Notes: generated from the letters alone by a model not told the origin. 62,751 bases of DNA from Burkholderiaceae bacterium (GCA_031291325.1 JARLJG010000033.1:1-62751), one strand, 5' to 3'. Positions 45,038 through 54,697 are shown, counted from the stretch's first letter. Program-made: numbers and translations.

Positions 45038-45988
45038 GTGAACTCCCCGCGTCCAAAAGCCGATTCCAAACTCAGCGCACCGATCGATATCCGCCGCGTG
45101 CGGGAGTCGTTCTCTGAACCGGAGCGGCTGCGCGAATCCGATTTCCTGCGCCGCGAGATTGCGCAACGGATGGCTGAGCGCCTTGCGCTGGTGAAATTGA
45201 CGCCGCAAGCGGTGCTGGATGCAGGTTGCGGCGAGGGCGCCGATTTGGTTAGCCTGCAAAAGCGCTATGCCGATGCGCGCTTGATCGGCATCGATGCGGC
45301 GCCAGCCATGCTGGCGGCGGCGCGCAAGCAACAAGGCAGCGCGTGGTCGGCCTTGAACAACGTGCTGGCGCAATGGCTGCCCAACCGGCTGCGCGCCGGC
45401 AAAATGCTGGGCGCGCAGCCCGGCTTGCTGTGCGGCGATTTTGCGCAATTGCCGCTTGCCGCCAACACGGTCGATCTGGTGTGGTCCAACATGGCGCTGC
45501 ATTGGCATCCGCAGCCGGATCGCGTGTTTGCGGAATGGCGGCGCGTGCTGCGGGTCGATGGCTTGCTGATGTTTTCCTGTTTCGGCCCGGATACGATGAA
45601 AGAATTGCGCGCGGCGTTGGCGCAGGTCGACCGCGCGCCGCATGTGTTGCCTTTTGTCGACATGCACGATTTCGGCGACATGCTGGGCGAAGTCGGCTTT
45701 GCCACGCCGGTGATGGATATGGAAACCATCACGATCACCTACGAGACCACGGCAAAGCTGCTGGCCGACGTGCGCGCGTTGGGCGGCAACCCGCTGGCGA
45801 ACCGTCGGCGCGGCTTGATCGGGTGCAGCGCCTGGGGTCGGGCATTGCAGATATTGGAAAACAGCCGGCGCGCCGATGGCCGCATCCCGCTTTCCTTTGA
45901 AATCATTTACGGCCATGCGTTCCGGCCGCAGGCGCGCACCAATTCGCGCGGCGAATCCATTGTTCACTTCGATTGGCCGAAGAAATAG
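45038..45988 (+). CDS. BioC-like malonyl-ACP O-methyltransferase
   Basis: A 316-residue SAM-dependent methyltransferase. The glycine motif VLDAGCGEGADL lies near residue 65, and SNMALHWHPQP with FSCFGPDTMKELRAAL matches BioC, which esterifies malonyl-ACP to begin biotin synthesis. A segment of about 25 residues (WSALNNVLAQWLPNRLRAG) is inserted after motif I compared with E. coli BioC. It starts with GTG and lacks a strong ribosome site. In betaproteobacteria this gene sits apart from the bioFADB cluster, as here, next to comF and before the cox operon. Confidence 0.78.
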   Translation: MNSPRPKADSKLSAPIDIRRVRESFSEPERLRESDFLRREIAQRMAERLALVKLTPQAVLDAGCGEGADLVSLQKRYADARLIGIDAAPAMLAAARKQQGSAWSALNNVLAQWLPNRLRAGKMLGAQPGLLCGDFAQLPLAANTVDLVWSNMALHWHPQPDRVFAEWRRVLRVDGLLMFSCFGPDTMKELRAALAQVDRAPHVLPFVDMHDFGDMLGEVGFATPVMDMETITITYETTAKLLADVRALGGNPLANRRRGLIGCSAWGRALQILENSRRADGRIPLSFEIIYGHAFRPQARTNSRGESIVHFDWPKK

Positions 45989-46097
45989 CGCGCCACATCT
46001 TGCAAAGCAACAAAAATAATTGCCTAATTTGCATTATGCAAAATCCTCAAAACCCGCATATAATCTGACCGCACGCTTTGCATAAGCATATTTTTTC

Positions 46098-46127
46098 TTG
46101 ATAACAAGAAGCTTTGCAATCTATACT
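46098..46127 (+). promoter_or_regulatory. Sigma70-type promoter for the cox operon
   Basis: TTGATA (46098-46103) and TATACT (46122-46127) with an 18-base spacer match the consensus at five of six positions each. The predicted start near 46134 leaves a ~110-base leader to coxB. A second perfect -10 box TATAAT lies at 46059-46064 but with a poor -35 (TATGCA at 46035). Confidence 0.6.
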
Positions 46128-46245
46128 CCGTTAGCGATGAATATGGCATCGGCAGCAAGAGGTCTTTGATTTCGCTTGGGAGTCAGCGCGGCAGTCATGG
46201 CCGTGGCGGTAGATAAAACAATAATTTTAAGCATTTGGGGATACT

Positions 46246-47409
46246 ATGAATTTTGCAAAGCGTCTTCTGTCTATGGTGCTTGGGGCGTTGCTGTCGGCGT
46301 CCGCATTACCGTCCTGGGCCGCGCCGGTCGACGTTCCCGGCGGGCCGGCTCCGCTGGAACTGAATTTTCAAAAACCGGCCACGCAAATCGCCGAGCAGAT
46401 CTACTGGCTGCATAGCTTGATGATGATTATCTGCCTGGTGATCTTCGTCGCGGTCTTCGGCGTGATGTTTTATTCGATCTTCAAGCACCGCAAATCGCTC
46501 GGTCACAAAGCGGCGACCTTCCACGAAAGCACGACCGTTGAAATCCTGTGGACCGTGGTGCCCTTCATCATCGTTATCCTGATGGCCTTGCCGGCCACGC
46601 GCACGGTGGTGGCGATGAAGGATGCAACCAATGCCGACCTGACCATCAAGGTCACCGGCATGCAATGGAAGTGGGGCTACGACTACATCGACGGCGAAGG
46701 CAAGGGCATTGCCTTCCAGTCTGCGCTGGCCACGCCGCAAGATCAAATCTACGCCAACGCAGCGAAAAGCGATACCTATCTGCTGGAAGTCGATAATCCG
46801 GTGGTGGTGCCGGTCGACAAGAAGATTCGCCTGGTGCTGACCGCCAACGATGTCATCCATTCGTGGACCGTGCAACGCTTCGGCGTCAAGCAGGATGCGA
46901 TCCCCGGCTTTGTGCGCGACACCTGGTTCAAGGCTGAACAGCCCGGCATCTATCACGGCCAGTGCGTCGAATTGTGCGGCAAGGGGCATGCATTCATGCC
47001 GATCGTGGTGATCGTCAAGACCGAAGAGGACTACGCGAAATGGGTGGCGGACAAGCAAAAGGAAATGGCAGCCAAAGCCGACGATCCGAACAAGACCTGG
47101 ACGATCGACGAGTTGAAGCAGCGCGGCGAAAAAGTGTATCTGGCCAACTGCGCGGCCTGCCATCAAGCGACCGGCAAGGGCATCCCCGGCGCCTTCCCGG
47201 CGCTGGACGGCTCGCCCGTGGTCAACGGCCCCAGGGCCGAGCAAATCAAGGTGGTGTTGAACGGCAGGAACAACAAGATGCCGGCCTGGAAGGGCGTGTT
47301 GTCGGATACCGAAATTGCGGCGGCGATCACCTATACCCGCAATAACTGGTCCAACAAGGCTGCCGAAAATATCGTTCAACCAGCCGAAGTGCTGGCTGCG
47401 CACAAATAA
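46246..47409 (+). CDS. coxB: Cytochrome c oxidase subunit II with fused cytochrome c domain
   Basis: Accepts electrons from cytochrome c at the periplasmic CuA site. A signal peptide (MVLGALLSASALPSWA) is followed by two membrane helices (residues ~55-120) and the CuA cupredoxin domain, with HGQCVELCGKGHAFM (Cys239, Cys243, His and Met ligands). A C-terminal cytochrome c domain carries CAACH near residue 302 and a MPAWKG methionine, making it the caa3-like fused form of 387 residues. It is the first gene of the oxidase operon, 18 bases ahead of coxA. Confidence 0.95.
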   Translation: MNFAKRLLSMVLGALLSASALPSWAAPVDVPGGPAPLELNFQKPATQIAEQIYWLHSLMMIICLVIFVAVFGVMFYSIFKHRKSLGHKAATFHESTTVEILWTVVPFIIVILMALPATRTVVAMKDATNADLTIKVTGMQWKWGYDYIDGEGKGIAFQSALATPQDQIYANAAKSDTYLLEVDNPVVVPVDKKIRLVLTANDVIHSWTVQRFGVKQDAIPGFVRDTWFKAEQPGIYHGQCVELCGKGHAFMPIVVIVKTEEDYAKWVADKQKEMAAKADDPNKTWTIDELKQRGEKVYLANCAACHQATGKGIPGAFPALDGSPVVNGPRAEQIKVVLNGRNNKMPAWKGVLSDTEIAAAITYTRNNWSNKAAENIVQPAEVLAAHK

Positions 47410-47427
47410 GAAAATCAGGAGATTGAG

Positions 47428-49047
47428 ATGAGCAGCACGACCATCGATCACGGACACCACCACTCCCCCGGCGCGCACGGCGACGATCCGGCGCACGATC
47501 ACGACCATCAACCGCACGGCTGGCGGCGCTGGCTGTTGGCTACCAACCACAAGGATATCGGCACGCTCTACCTGTGGTTCTCGTTCACGATGTTCTTCCT
47601 GGGCGGCATCCTGGCCTTGATGATACGGGTCGAATTGTTCCAGCCAGGACTGCAATTCTTCAAGCCGGAATTCTTCAACCAGTTGACCACGATGCACGGC
47701 TTGATGATGGTGTTCGGCGCGATCATGCCGGCCTTCGTCGGCTTTGCCAACTGGATGATTCCGCTGCAGATCGGCGCATCCGACATGGCGTTTGCGCGAA
47801 TGAATAACTTTTCGTTCTGGCTGCTGCCGCCGGCTGCCCTGCTGTTGGCTTCTTCGTTCCTGGTGCCGGGCGGAGCGCCGGCAGCCGGCTGGACCATTTA
47901 TGCGCCGCTGTCGACGCAAATGGGCATGGGCATGGACATGGGGATTTTCGCGCTGCACATCATGGGCGCGTCGTCGATCATGGGGTCGATCAACATCATC
48001 ACCACCATCCTCAACATGCGCGCGCCCGGCATGACCTTGATGAAGATGCCGATGTTTTGCTGGACCTCGCTGAAAACCGCTTACCTGTTGATCGCCTTGA
48101 TGCCGGTCTTGGCCGGCGCCATCACGATGACGCTGACCGATCGTCATTTCGGCACGTCCTTCTTCAATGCGGCAGGCGGCGGCGACCCGGTGATGTTCCA
48201 GCATATCTTCTGGTTCTTCGGCCACCCCGAGGTGTACATCATGATCTTGCCGGCCTTCGGCATCATTTCGCACATCATCCCGGCATTCTCGCGCAAGCCC
48301 TTGTTCGGCTATGCATCGATGGTGTACGCGACCTCGTCGATTGCGATCCTGTCGTTCATCGTCTGGGCGCATCACATGTTTACCACCGGCATGCCGGTCA
48401 CCGCGCAATTGTTCTTCATGTATTCGACCATGCTGATCGCGGTGCCGACCGGGGTCAAGGTGTTCAACTGGGTGGCGACCATGTGGCGCGGTTCGCTCAG
48501 TTTCGAGACGCCGATGTTGTTCGCGGTCGGCTTCATCTTCGTGTTCACGATGGGCGGCTTCACCGGCTTGATCCTGGCGGTCACGCCGATCGATATCCAG
48601 ATGCAGGATACGTATTACGTGGTTGCGCATTTCCATTACGTGCTGGTGGCCGGCTCGCTGTTTGCGATGTTTGCCGGCTTCTATTACTGGAGCCCGAAAT
48701 GGACCGGCTTCATGTACAACGAAACGCGCGGCAAGATCCATTTTTGGAGCTCGCTGATATTTTTCAATATCACCTTCTTCCCGATGCATTTCCTGGGTTT
48801 GGCCGGCATGCCGCGCCGCATCGCCGACTATCCGGCGCAATTTACCGATTTCAATCAGATCATATCGGTTGGCGCATTCGGTTTCGGCTTGACGCAGGCG
48901 TATTTCCTGTTGTTCGTCGTGCTGCCGGCGATTCGCGGCGGCAAGAAGGCGGAAGCCAAGCCGTGGGATGGCGCCGAAGGACTGGAATGGACCGTGCCCA
49001 GCCCGGCGCCGTTCCATACCTTTGAAGTGCCGCCGACGGTCGAGTAA
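47428..49047 (+). CDS. coxA: Cytochrome c oxidase subunit I
   Basis: Catalytic haem-copper subunit that reduces oxygen and pumps protons. It has 539 residues and twelve membrane helices. The CuB/Tyr cross-link region [10 protein letters not shown], the HHMF pair and the haem-ligand segment HFHYVL are present. The N-terminus is a His/Asp-rich stretch (DHGHHHSPG...DHDHQPH) before [15 protein letters not shown], longer than in mitochondrial-type subunits and possibly a metal-binding tail. Confidence 0.97.
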   Translation: MSSTTIDHGHHHSPGAHGDDPAHDHDHQPHGWRRWLLATNHKDIGTLYLWFSFTMFFLGGILALMIRVELFQPGLQFFKPEFFNQLTTMHGLMMVFGAIMPAFVGFANWMIPLQIGASDMAFARMNNFSFWLLPPAALLLASSFLVPGGAPAAGWTIYAPLSTQMGMGMDMGIFALHIMGASSIMGSINIITTILNMRAPGMTLMKMPMFCWTSLKTAYLLIALMPVLAGAITMTLTDRHFGTSFFNAAGGGDPVMFQHIFWFFGHPEVYIMILPAFGIISHIIPAFSRKPLFGYASMVYATSSIAILSFIVWAHHMFTTGMPVTAQLFFMYSTMLIAVPTGVKVFNWVATMWRGSLSFETPMLFAVGFIFVFTMGGFTGLILAVTPIDIQMQDTYYVVAHFHYVLVAGSLFAMFAGFYYWSPKWTGFMYNETRGKIHFWSSLIFFNITFFPMHFLGLAGMPRRIADYPAQFTDFNQIISVGAFGFGLTQAYFLLFVVLPAIRGGKKAEAKPWDGAEGLEWTVPSPAPFHTFEVPPTVE

Positions 49048-49097
49048 ATAGCTTCGTAGAGCAAGGATGGCGGGCGCAAGTCCGCCATACACGAGCA

Positions 49098-49205
49098 ATG
49101 CAAGAACAAAGAAAAGCGAATAACCTGAAGACCGGCCTGATCCTGGCGTCGGTTGCGTTGATGTTTTTTGCCGGCGTCTTCATCAAGCGGATCTGGTTTG
49201 GCTGA
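49098..49205 (+). CDS. Cytochrome oxidase small assembly protein
   Basis: A 35-residue product, starting MQEQRKANNLKTGLILASV, with one membrane helix (LILASVALMFFAGVFI) and ending KRIWFG. It lies between coxA and ctaG and ends two bases before the ctaG ATG. The small single-helix assembly protein at this place in betaproteobacterial cox operons has the same layout. The coding frame is clear, and AGCAATG provides a weak ribosome site. Confidence 0.75.
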   Translation: MQEQRKANNLKTGLILASVALMFFAGVFIKRIWFG

Positions 49206-49206
49206 G

Positions 49207-49800
49207 ATGGAGCCAAATCCGCAAATCGACCAGCCGGTGAAAGCGAACAAGGCTGCCTCGCGCGAGAACGCGGTCATGCTCGGCAAGTTGTTCGTGATCG
49301 CGGTGGTGATGTTCGGTTTCGGGTATGGCTTGATCCCGGTGTATCGGCAGATTTGCGAATTGACCGGCATCAATGTGCTGGCGCAAAAGGACGATAGCGA
49401 TGCGCCGGTCGGCAATACGCAAATCGACAGCACGCGCACGGTGACGGTGGAATTCGATGCGAACACGACCGGCCCGTGGCGCTTCAGGCCGGTCACCGCC
49501 AGCGTGCAAGTGCATCCGGGGGAAATGGCCACGGTCTTGTACGAAGTGGTCAATAGCCAGCCGCGCAAGATGGATGCGCAAGCGATACCGAGTTATGCGC
49601 CGCAGCAGGCAACCAGGCATTTTCACAAGATCGAATGCTTTTGCTTCAAGCAGCAAACGCTGGGACCGAACGAGGCGCGGCAAATGCCGGTGGTGTTTTA
49701 TGTCGATGCAGCATTGCCGAAGAGCGTGAAGACGATTACCTTGTCTTACACCTTCTTTGAAGTCGGCACGGCGGCCGCGCCGGTGAAGCCGGACGCGTAG
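49207..49800 (+). CDS. ctaG: Cytochrome c oxidase assembly protein CtaG/Cox11
   Basis: Delivers copper to the CuB site of subunit I. The 197-residue product has one membrane helix (LFVIAVVMFGFGYGLIPVY), a periplasmic Ig-like domain and the copper-binding CFCF motif (HKIECFCFKQQTL), followed by MPVVFYVD and LSYTFFEV. The start at MEPNP immediately follows the small assembly protein. A repeat pair and then DUF2970 and coxC follow. Confidence 0.95.
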   Translation: MEPNPQIDQPVKANKAASRENAVMLGKLFVIAVVMFGFGYGLIPVYRQICELTGINVLAQKDDSDAPVGNTQIDSTRTVTVEFDANTTGPWRFRPVTASVQVHPGEMATVLYEVVNSQPRKMDAQAIPSYAPQQATRHFHKIECFCFKQQTLGPNEARQMPVVFYVDAALPKSVKTITLSYTFFEVGTAAAPVKPDA

Positions 49801-49845
49801 ACGCTGATGTTATGCACTGATGTCGGAAGATGCCAAGAACAGGTC

Positions 49846-49957
49846 CCTTCCCCCATGCAGGGGGAAGGTTAGGATGGGGGTAGAGCGTCTAAATTACAGC
49901 ATCACGTATTTCGACCGCACTACCCCCTCCCTACCCCTCCCCCTGCAAAGGGGAGGG
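49846..49957. repeat. C/G-rich palindromic repeat pair within the cox operon
   Basis: The left hairpin is CCTTCCCCC-ATGCA-GGGGGAAGG (49846-49868) and the right is CCCTCCCC-N7-GGGGAGGG (49935-49957). Including flanking GGATGGGGGTAG and CTACCCCTCC stretches, the two halves are imperfect inverted copies about 38 bases long separated by ~50 bases. The arrangement is REP/BIME-like. It sits between ctaG and the DUF2970 gene, where it could modulate transcription or mRNA stability across the operon. Confidence 0.75.
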
Positions 49958-50011
49958 AACCCGTGCCGAGCAGTTTTAGCATCGGAGCGTAATATCAGTT
50001 AGGAGCAGGGC

Positions 50012-50227
50012 ATGGAAGAGTTGAAACCGCCGACCGAGCGCCGTGCCTCGTTCGGCCAGACGATAAAAGCGGTGATGTGGTCGTTTTTCGGCGTCCGCAA
50101 GAAAAGCGAATACGAAAAGGATGCAGCGCAGCTCAATCCGGTGCATGTATTGATTGCCGGCTTGATAGGCGCAGCGATTTTTATTGCGACATTGTTGACG
50201 ATAGTTCACTTTGTCGTCGCGAAGTAG
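50012..50227 (+). CDS. DUF2970 small membrane protein
   Basis: A 71-residue protein with an N-terminal cytoplasmic segment (RRASFGQTIKAVMWSFFGVRKKSEYEKD) and one C-terminal membrane helix (VLIAGLIGAAIFIATLLTIVHFVVA). Proteins of this family sit between ctaG and coxC in many betaproteobacterial cox operons; the role is unproven but probably in oxidase assembly. AGGAGCAGGG precedes the ATG. Confidence 0.88.
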   Translation: MEELKPPTERRASFGQTIKAVMWSFFGVRKKSEYEKDAAQLNPVHVLIAGLIGAAIFIATLLTIVHFVVAK

Positions 50228-50257
50228 TAATTCGATAATACGCAAGGGGAGACGCAA

Positions 50258-51118
50258 ATGAGTTCAACAACTGCGAAGGCGCCGCATTATTTCGTGCCAG
50301 GGCCGTCGATATGGCCGGTATGCGCCGGCGCTGCATTGCTGTTGACGATGGCCGGCGCAGCGGCCTGGGTCAACGATATATCCTTCGGCCCTTACTTGAA
50401 CGGGGCCGGCATCGTGGGTTTGCTGCTGATCTTGTACAAATGGTTCGGCGACGCCATCGGCGAATCGGAATCGGGCAAATACAACAAGCATGTCGACGTG
50501 TCGTATCGCTGGGCCATGAGCTGGTTCATCTTTTCAGAAGTCATGTTCTTCGGCGCGTTCTTCGGCGCATTGTTCTATGCGCGCAGCATCACGATGCCGT
50601 GGCTGGGCGATCTCGATCACAGGCTGATTTGGCCCGATTACGTGCCGGTATGGGGCGGCGCCACCCCTGGCGCAGCGGTCGCGCATTTCACCAAGATGTC
50701 GCCATTCCCGGTGCCGACCATCAACACGGCGCTGTTGCTGACTTCCGGTGTCACCTTGACCATCTCCCATCACGCATTGCGCGCCGGGCACCGCAGGCAA
50801 ACCGCGATCTGGCTGTTCCTGACGATCTTGCTGGGCGTCACCTTCATGGGTTTCCAGGCTTCCGAATATATGGCTGCCTACTCCGAATTGAATCTGAAAT
50901 TGACCTCCGGCATTTACGGCTCGACCTTCTTCTTGCTGACCGGTTTCCACGGATTCCATGTGACGATGGGCGCAATCATGCTGTCGGTGGTATTGTTCCG
51001 CATCCTGCGCGGCGACATGACGCCGGAACGCCACTTTGCGTTTGAAGGCGCGGCCTGGTACTGGCATTTCGTCGACGTCGTGTGGCTCGGCCTGTACGTC
51101 GCCGTGTACTGGCTATAG
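50258..51118 (+). CDS. coxC: Cytochrome c oxidase subunit III
   Basis: A 286-residue, seven-helix subunit that stabilises subunit I. Recognisable segments include YFVPGPSIWPV, WFIFSEVMFFGAFFGALFYAR, FQASEYMAAY, GFHGFHVTMGAIML and FAFEGAAWYWHFVDVVWLGLYVAVYWL. It is the last structural gene of the first part of the operon; a strong hairpin terminator follows 16 bases after the stop. Confidence 0.97.
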   Translation: MSSTTAKAPHYFVPGPSIWPVCAGAALLLTMAGAAAWVNDISFGPYLNGAGIVGLLLILYKWFGDAIGESESGKYNKHVDVSYRWAMSWFIFSEVMFFGAFFGALFYARSITMPWLGDLDHRLIWPDYVPVWGGATPGAAVAHFTKMSPFPVPTINTALLLTSGVTLTISHHALRAGHRRQTAIWLFLTILLGVTFMGFQASEYMAAYSELNLKLTSGIYGSTFFLLTGFHGFHVTMGAIMLSVVLFRILRGDMTPERHFAFEGAAWYWHFVDVVWLGLYVAVYWL

Positions 51119-51133
51119 TCTGAAAATTTGACC

Positions 51134-51173
51134 AAAAAGCCGCACTTGGGGCCAGCCCTTGGTGCGGCTTTTT
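51134..51173. terminator. Bidirectional intrinsic terminator
   Basis: AAAAAGCCGCAC and GTGCGGCTTTTT (51134-51145 with 51162-51173) form a 12-bp stem around a GC-rich loop and end in five T's on either strand. It serves coxC from the left and the DUF2909 gene, which converges from the right and whose stop codon overlaps its edge. Confidence 0.9.
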
Positions 51174-51384
51174 ACTTGGGCCGCAGCGGGATGCCGGTAG
51201 GCTGGATCAAATCGAAGTGATAGGCAAGCAAGATGAGCAGGAACAGCGCAATCGAAAATCCGACGCGATACGCCAGCGCGGTTGCCATGTGATTGGTCTT
51301 GCCCTTGTCCTTCATCATGTAGACTAGCGCAAAGCCAAGGCTGCCCAGGATGAGCACGAACGCGATGCCGATGATTATTTTCAT
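51172..51384 (-). CDS. DUF2909 twin-transmembrane protein
   Basis: A 70-residue protein with two membrane helices: MKIIIGIAFVLILGSLGFALVY and VGFSIALFLLILLAYHF, separated by KDKGKTNHMATALAYR. It ends in DLIQPTGIPLRPK. The family sits beside cytochrome oxidase assembly genes in betaproteobacteria. It converges with coxC and starts 15 bases from the divergent surf1. Its stop codon lies in the shared terminator. Confidence 0.85.
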   Translation of the reverse strand: MKIIIGIAFVLILGSLGFALVYMMKDKGKTNHMATALAYRVGFSIALFLLILLAYHFDLIQPTGIPLRPK

Positions 51385-51399
51385 AGTGATCTCATTGTA

Positions 51400-52113
51400 A
51401 TGCGAATCGGATTTCGTTTCCGACGGATTCCTTTTGTTGCGATGCTGGCCGTGGTCGCCATCGGCGTTGCGCTCGGCACTTGGCAATTGCGCCGCGCCGA
51501 TGAAAAGCGCGCGATCGAGGCGCGGCTGACTGCGCGCCAGGCGCAAGCGCCGTTGCTGCTGACAGCCGCGCCGGTGAGCGTGGATGACATAGAATATCGG
51601 CGGGTCGCGGTGCGCGGCGCATTCGACCGCGATTGGCCGCTTTACCTGGACAATCGCCCAATCGCCGGCAATGCCGGCTTTTACCTGCTGATGCCGTTTA
51701 AAATTGCCGGTTCCGAGCGCCATGTATTGGTCGCGCGCGGCTGGATACCGGTCGATCTGCATAATCGCAACAAGCTGCAGGCGGTGGACACGCCAACCGG
51801 GACGGTGGAAATCGAAGGCGTCGCCATCCGCAATCCGGGCCGGGTGCTGCAATTGGGCACCGCCACGCTGTTGCAGCCGGGTGCGATTTTGCAAAACCTG
51901 ACGGTTGCCGAATTTGCCGCCGCCAGCAAATTCGACATGCAAGCGCTGGTGATCGAGCAGACCAGCGATACGCTTGACGGCATGCTGCGCGCCTGGCCGC
52001 GTGCATCGGCTGGGATCGAGCGCCATCTCGGCTATGCATTTCAATGGTATGCGCTGGCGTGCACCGCATTTTTATTTTTCGTTGTGACAGGATTTCGACG
52101 TGGAACCAAGTAA
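51400..52113 (+). CDS. SURF1-family cytochrome oxidase assembly protein
   Basis: A 237-residue protein involved in haem A insertion. Two helices lie at residues ~10-27 and ~212-230, with a periplasmic domain between. Signature segments are ALGTWQLRRADEK, LYLDNRPIAGNAGFYLLMPF and VARGWIPVD. The start of the next gene (GTG at 52100) overlaps its end by 14 bases. It opens a second transcription unit with ctaA, cyoE and sco. Confidence 0.92.
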   Translation: MRIGFRFRRIPFVAMLAVVAIGVALGTWQLRRADEKRAIEARLTARQAQAPLLLTAAPVSVDDIEYRRVAVRGAFDRDWPLYLDNRPIAGNAGFYLLMPFKIAGSERHVLVARGWIPVDLHNRNKLQAVDTPTGTVEIEGVAIRNPGRVLQLGTATLLQPGAILQNLTVAEFAAASKFDMQALVIEQTSDTLDGMLRAWPRASAGIERHLGYAFQWYALACTAFLFFVVTGFRRGTK

Positions 52114-52690
52114 GCAGAAAAAAGAAGGGCGCTGGAAACTCCTTTTGATCGTTGCGATGTGCGCAGCGCCGGTGATTGCTTCCTATTTCACCTACTACGT
52201 CATCAAGCCGACCGCGCGCACCAACTACGGCGACTTGCTCGACCCGCGCAATTACCCGATTCCACAACTCGGCGCGACCACCCTGGACGGCCAGCCGGCC
52301 GCGCTCGATGCGTACAAGGGCAAATGGATCATGCTGCAAGCCGACGACGCCAATTGCCCGGACGCCTGCAAGGAAAAATTGCTCGACATGCGGCAAGTGC
52401 GCCTGATGCAAGGCAAGGAAATGGACCGTATCGAACGGGTCTGGCTGATTACCGACGACCAGCCGCTCGATACGCTGCTCATGCGCGAATACGACGGCAC
52501 GCACATGCTGCGCGTCAAGCGCGCGGCGCTCGCTGGTTGGCTGCCGGTGGACGCCGGCGGCGCGCTTGCCGACTATATCTATATCGTCGATCCGCTCGGC
52601 AACCTGATGCTGCGTTTTCCCAAGAAGCCGGATCCGTACAAGATGAAAAAAGACATCGCCAAATTATTGACCGCTTCCAGCATAGGATGA
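52100..52690 (+). CDS. Thioredoxin-fold transmembrane protein of cox operon (SCO-like, no His ligand)
   Basis: A 196-residue protein starting at GTG, with one N-terminal membrane helix (WKLLLIVAMCAAPVIASYF) and a periplasmic thioredoxin-like domain. Cys86 and Cys90 (CPDAC) resemble the CxxxC copper pair of Sco proteins, but the distal histidine of Sco (as in DHS) is not seen. It overlaps surf1 by 14 bases and ctaA by four, so it is tightly coupled. A role in copper or thiol handling for oxidase assembly is likely. Confidence 0.8.
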   Translation: MEPSKQKKEGRWKLLLIVAMCAAPVIASYFTYYVIKPTARTNYGDLLDPRNYPIPQLGATTLDGQPAALDAYKGKWIMLQADDANCPDACKEKLLDMRQVRLMQGKEMDRIERVWLITDDQPLDTLLMREYDGTHMLRVKRAALAGWLPVDAGGALADYIYIVDPLGNLMLRFPKKPDPYKMKKDIAKLLTASSIG

Positions 52691-53814
52691 GTGCAATGCT
52701 GCTTCAGATGACGCTCACCGCGCTGGTCGCCGCCATCTTGCCGCTTGCCACGGTATGGGTTTCCGGCGACGCCGACAAATACCGCAAGCTGGTGTGGGTG
52801 ACGCTATTCCTGACCTTCGACCTGGTGATGTTCGGCGGCTTCACGCGCCTGACCGATTCGGGCCTCGGTTGCCCCGATTGGCCCGGCTGCTACGGCCAGG
52901 CCAATCCGCTGCAGGCGCACGCCGCCATCGATGCCGCGCAAGCCGCCATGCCGAGCGGGCCGGTGACGACCTCGAAAGCGTGGATCGAAATGATCCATCG
53001 TTATCTGGCGATTACGGTCGGTGTGCTGATCGTGGCGCTGACGGTGATTGCGTGGCGGCGCTGGTTGAAATCCGCGCGCAGTGCACGCCATTTTTCGCCC
53101 GGCTTGCCGACTGCATCGTTCGCGCTGGTGTGCCTGCAAGGCGCGTTCGGCGCCTGGACCGTCACCATGAAATTGCAACCGATTATCGTCACCACGCACT
53201 TGTTGCTCGGTTTGAGCTTGCTCGCCGCCTTGGCGTGGCTGGCGGCGCAACAGGATGCGTCTGCGCCGCCGAACACAGGGGCAGCGCAATTGCGCATTCC
53301 CGCCTTGCTCGCGCTGCTGTTGCTGGCGTTGCAAATTGCACTGGGCGGTTGGGTCAGCACCAATTATGCGACGCTGGCTTGCACCGACTTCCCGCAGTGC
53401 CAGGGAAGCTGGTTGCCGGAAATGGACTTTGCCAATGGCTTCACGCTGTGGCGCGATCTGGGCAAAACCGGCGCCGGCGAATTTTTGCCGTTTGCGGCCT
53501 TGACCGCGATCCATGTCGTGCACCGCAGTTTCGCGTTCATCGTGATTGCCTGCGCCGGCTGGGTCGGCTATCGCGCTGCGCGGATCGAGGCGACGGCTAG
53601 CATCGGACGATGGCTTTTACTAGCCTTGGGCATGCAATTTCTGACCGGGGTCTCGACCATTTATTTGCAATGGCCGCTATTGCTGGCTGTCGCGCATAAC
53701 GGCGGGGCCGCGCTGCTCGTGGTTTTGCTGGTCATGATAAACTACCGCACGCGCAATCCGACCGTCGCGGATCATTCCAATCTGCAAACAATCCGGTTAA
53801 ATCCCAAAGTATGA
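52687..53814 (+). CDS. ctaA: Haem A synthase (COX15/CtaA)
   Basis: Oxidises the haem O methyl to formyl, giving haem A. The 375-residue protein has eight membrane helices and the conserved haem-ligand histidines in [25 protein letters not shown] and VAHNGGAAL. The paired cysteine segments CPDWPGCYG and CTDFPQCQG of the COX15 family are both present. ATG overlaps the upstream stop (ATGA) and its own stop overlaps cyoE in the same way. Confidence 0.95.
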   Translation: MSAMLLQMTLTALVAAILPLATVWVSGDADKYRKLVWVTLFLTFDLVMFGGFTRLTDSGLGCPDWPGCYGQANPLQAHAAIDAAQAAMPSGPVTTSKAWIEMIHRYLAITVGVLIVALTVIAWRRWLKSARSARHFSPGLPTASFALVCLQGAFGAWTVTMKLQPIIVTTHLLLGLSLLAALAWLAAQQDASAPPNTGAAQLRIPALLALLLLALQIALGGWVSTNYATLACTDFPQCQGSWLPEMDFANGFTLWRDLGKTGAGEFLPFAALTAIHVVHRSFAFIVIACAGWVGYRAARIEATASIGRWLLLALGMQFLTGVSTIYLQWPLLLAVAHNGGAALLVVLLVMINYRTRNPTVADHSNLQTIRLNPKV

Positions 53815-54695
53815 CTACACTGACCGCACAACCTAATAGAATCGCCCAGTATTGGGCGCTGACCAAACCGCGCGTGACGCAACTCGCGGTATTTTGCGCG
53901 GTTATCGGCATGTTCCTGGCGACGCCCGAGCTGCCGAGCTGGCGTCTGGTGGTCGCTGCCACGTTAGGTATCTGGCTACTGGCCGGCGCTGCGTTTGCAG
54001 TCAACTGCTTAGTCGAGCGCGAAATCGATTCGCGCATGGCCCGCACCGCGCGCCGCCCGATGGCGAGCGGTGAAATCAGCGTGGCGCAAACCCTGGTATT
54101 TTCCGGCGTGATCGGCGGCTTCGGCATGTGGACGCTCTATAACTTCGTCAATCCGCTGACCATGTGGCTGACCTTTGCCACCTTTGTCGGCTATGCAGTG
54201 ATCTATACGATGATCCTGAAACCGGCGACGCCGCAAAACATCGTGATCGGCGGCTTGTCCGGCGCCATGCCACCCGCTTTGGGCTGGGCCGCGATTGCCA
54301 ACGACGTGCCGATGCAAGCCTGGCTCTTGGTATTGATTATCTTCATCTGGACGCCGCCGCATTTCTGGTCGCTGGCGCTGTACCGGCGCGATGATTTTGC
54401 CAAGTCGGGATTGCCGATGCTGCCCGTTACGCACGGTCCCGCGTTCACCCAATTCCATGTCTGGCTGTACACCATCGCGTTGGCGGCAACTTCCACGCTG
54501 CCGTTTGTCACGCACATGAGTGGCTTGATTTATCTTGCCAGCGCTGCGGTGCTCTCCGGCATCTTCCTCTGGTATGCGTGGCAGGTGTATCGGCATTACA
54601 CCGATGCCATCGCGCGCAAGACTTTTTCCTATTCGATCATCTACCTGTCGCTGTTGTTTGCGGCGCTGCTGGTCGATCACTACTTCCGGTTTTGA
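53811..54695 (+). CDS. cyoE: Protohaem IX farnesyltransferase (CyoE/CtaB)
   Basis: Adds a farnesyl group to protohaem to make haem O. The 294-residue UbiA-family protein shows [20 protein letters not shown], the aspartate-rich substrate loop, and [19 protein letters not shown]. It overlaps ctaA by four bases and is followed by sco after two, so haem A synthesis and copper delivery are made from one mRNA. Confidence 0.96.
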   Translation: MTTLTAQPNRIAQYWALTKPRVTQLAVFCAVIGMFLATPELPSWRLVVAATLGIWLLAGAAFAVNCLVEREIDSRMARTARRPMASGEISVAQTLVFSGVIGGFGMWTLYNFVNPLTMWLTFATFVGYAVIYTMILKPATPQNIVIGGLSGAMPPALGWAAIANDVPMQAWLLVLIIFIWTPPHFWSLALYRRDDFAKSGLPMLPVTHGPAFTQFHVWLYTIALAATSTLPFVTHMSGLIYLASAAVLSGIFLWYAWQVYRHYTDAIARKTFSYSIIYLSLLFAALLVDHYFRF

Positions 54696-54697
54696 CG

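Noticed and set aside
46306-49098. 930-codon minus-strand frame across coxB-coxA
   Set aside because: Antisense shadow of two certain genes; composition is His/Asp/Arg-rich with no recognisable domain.
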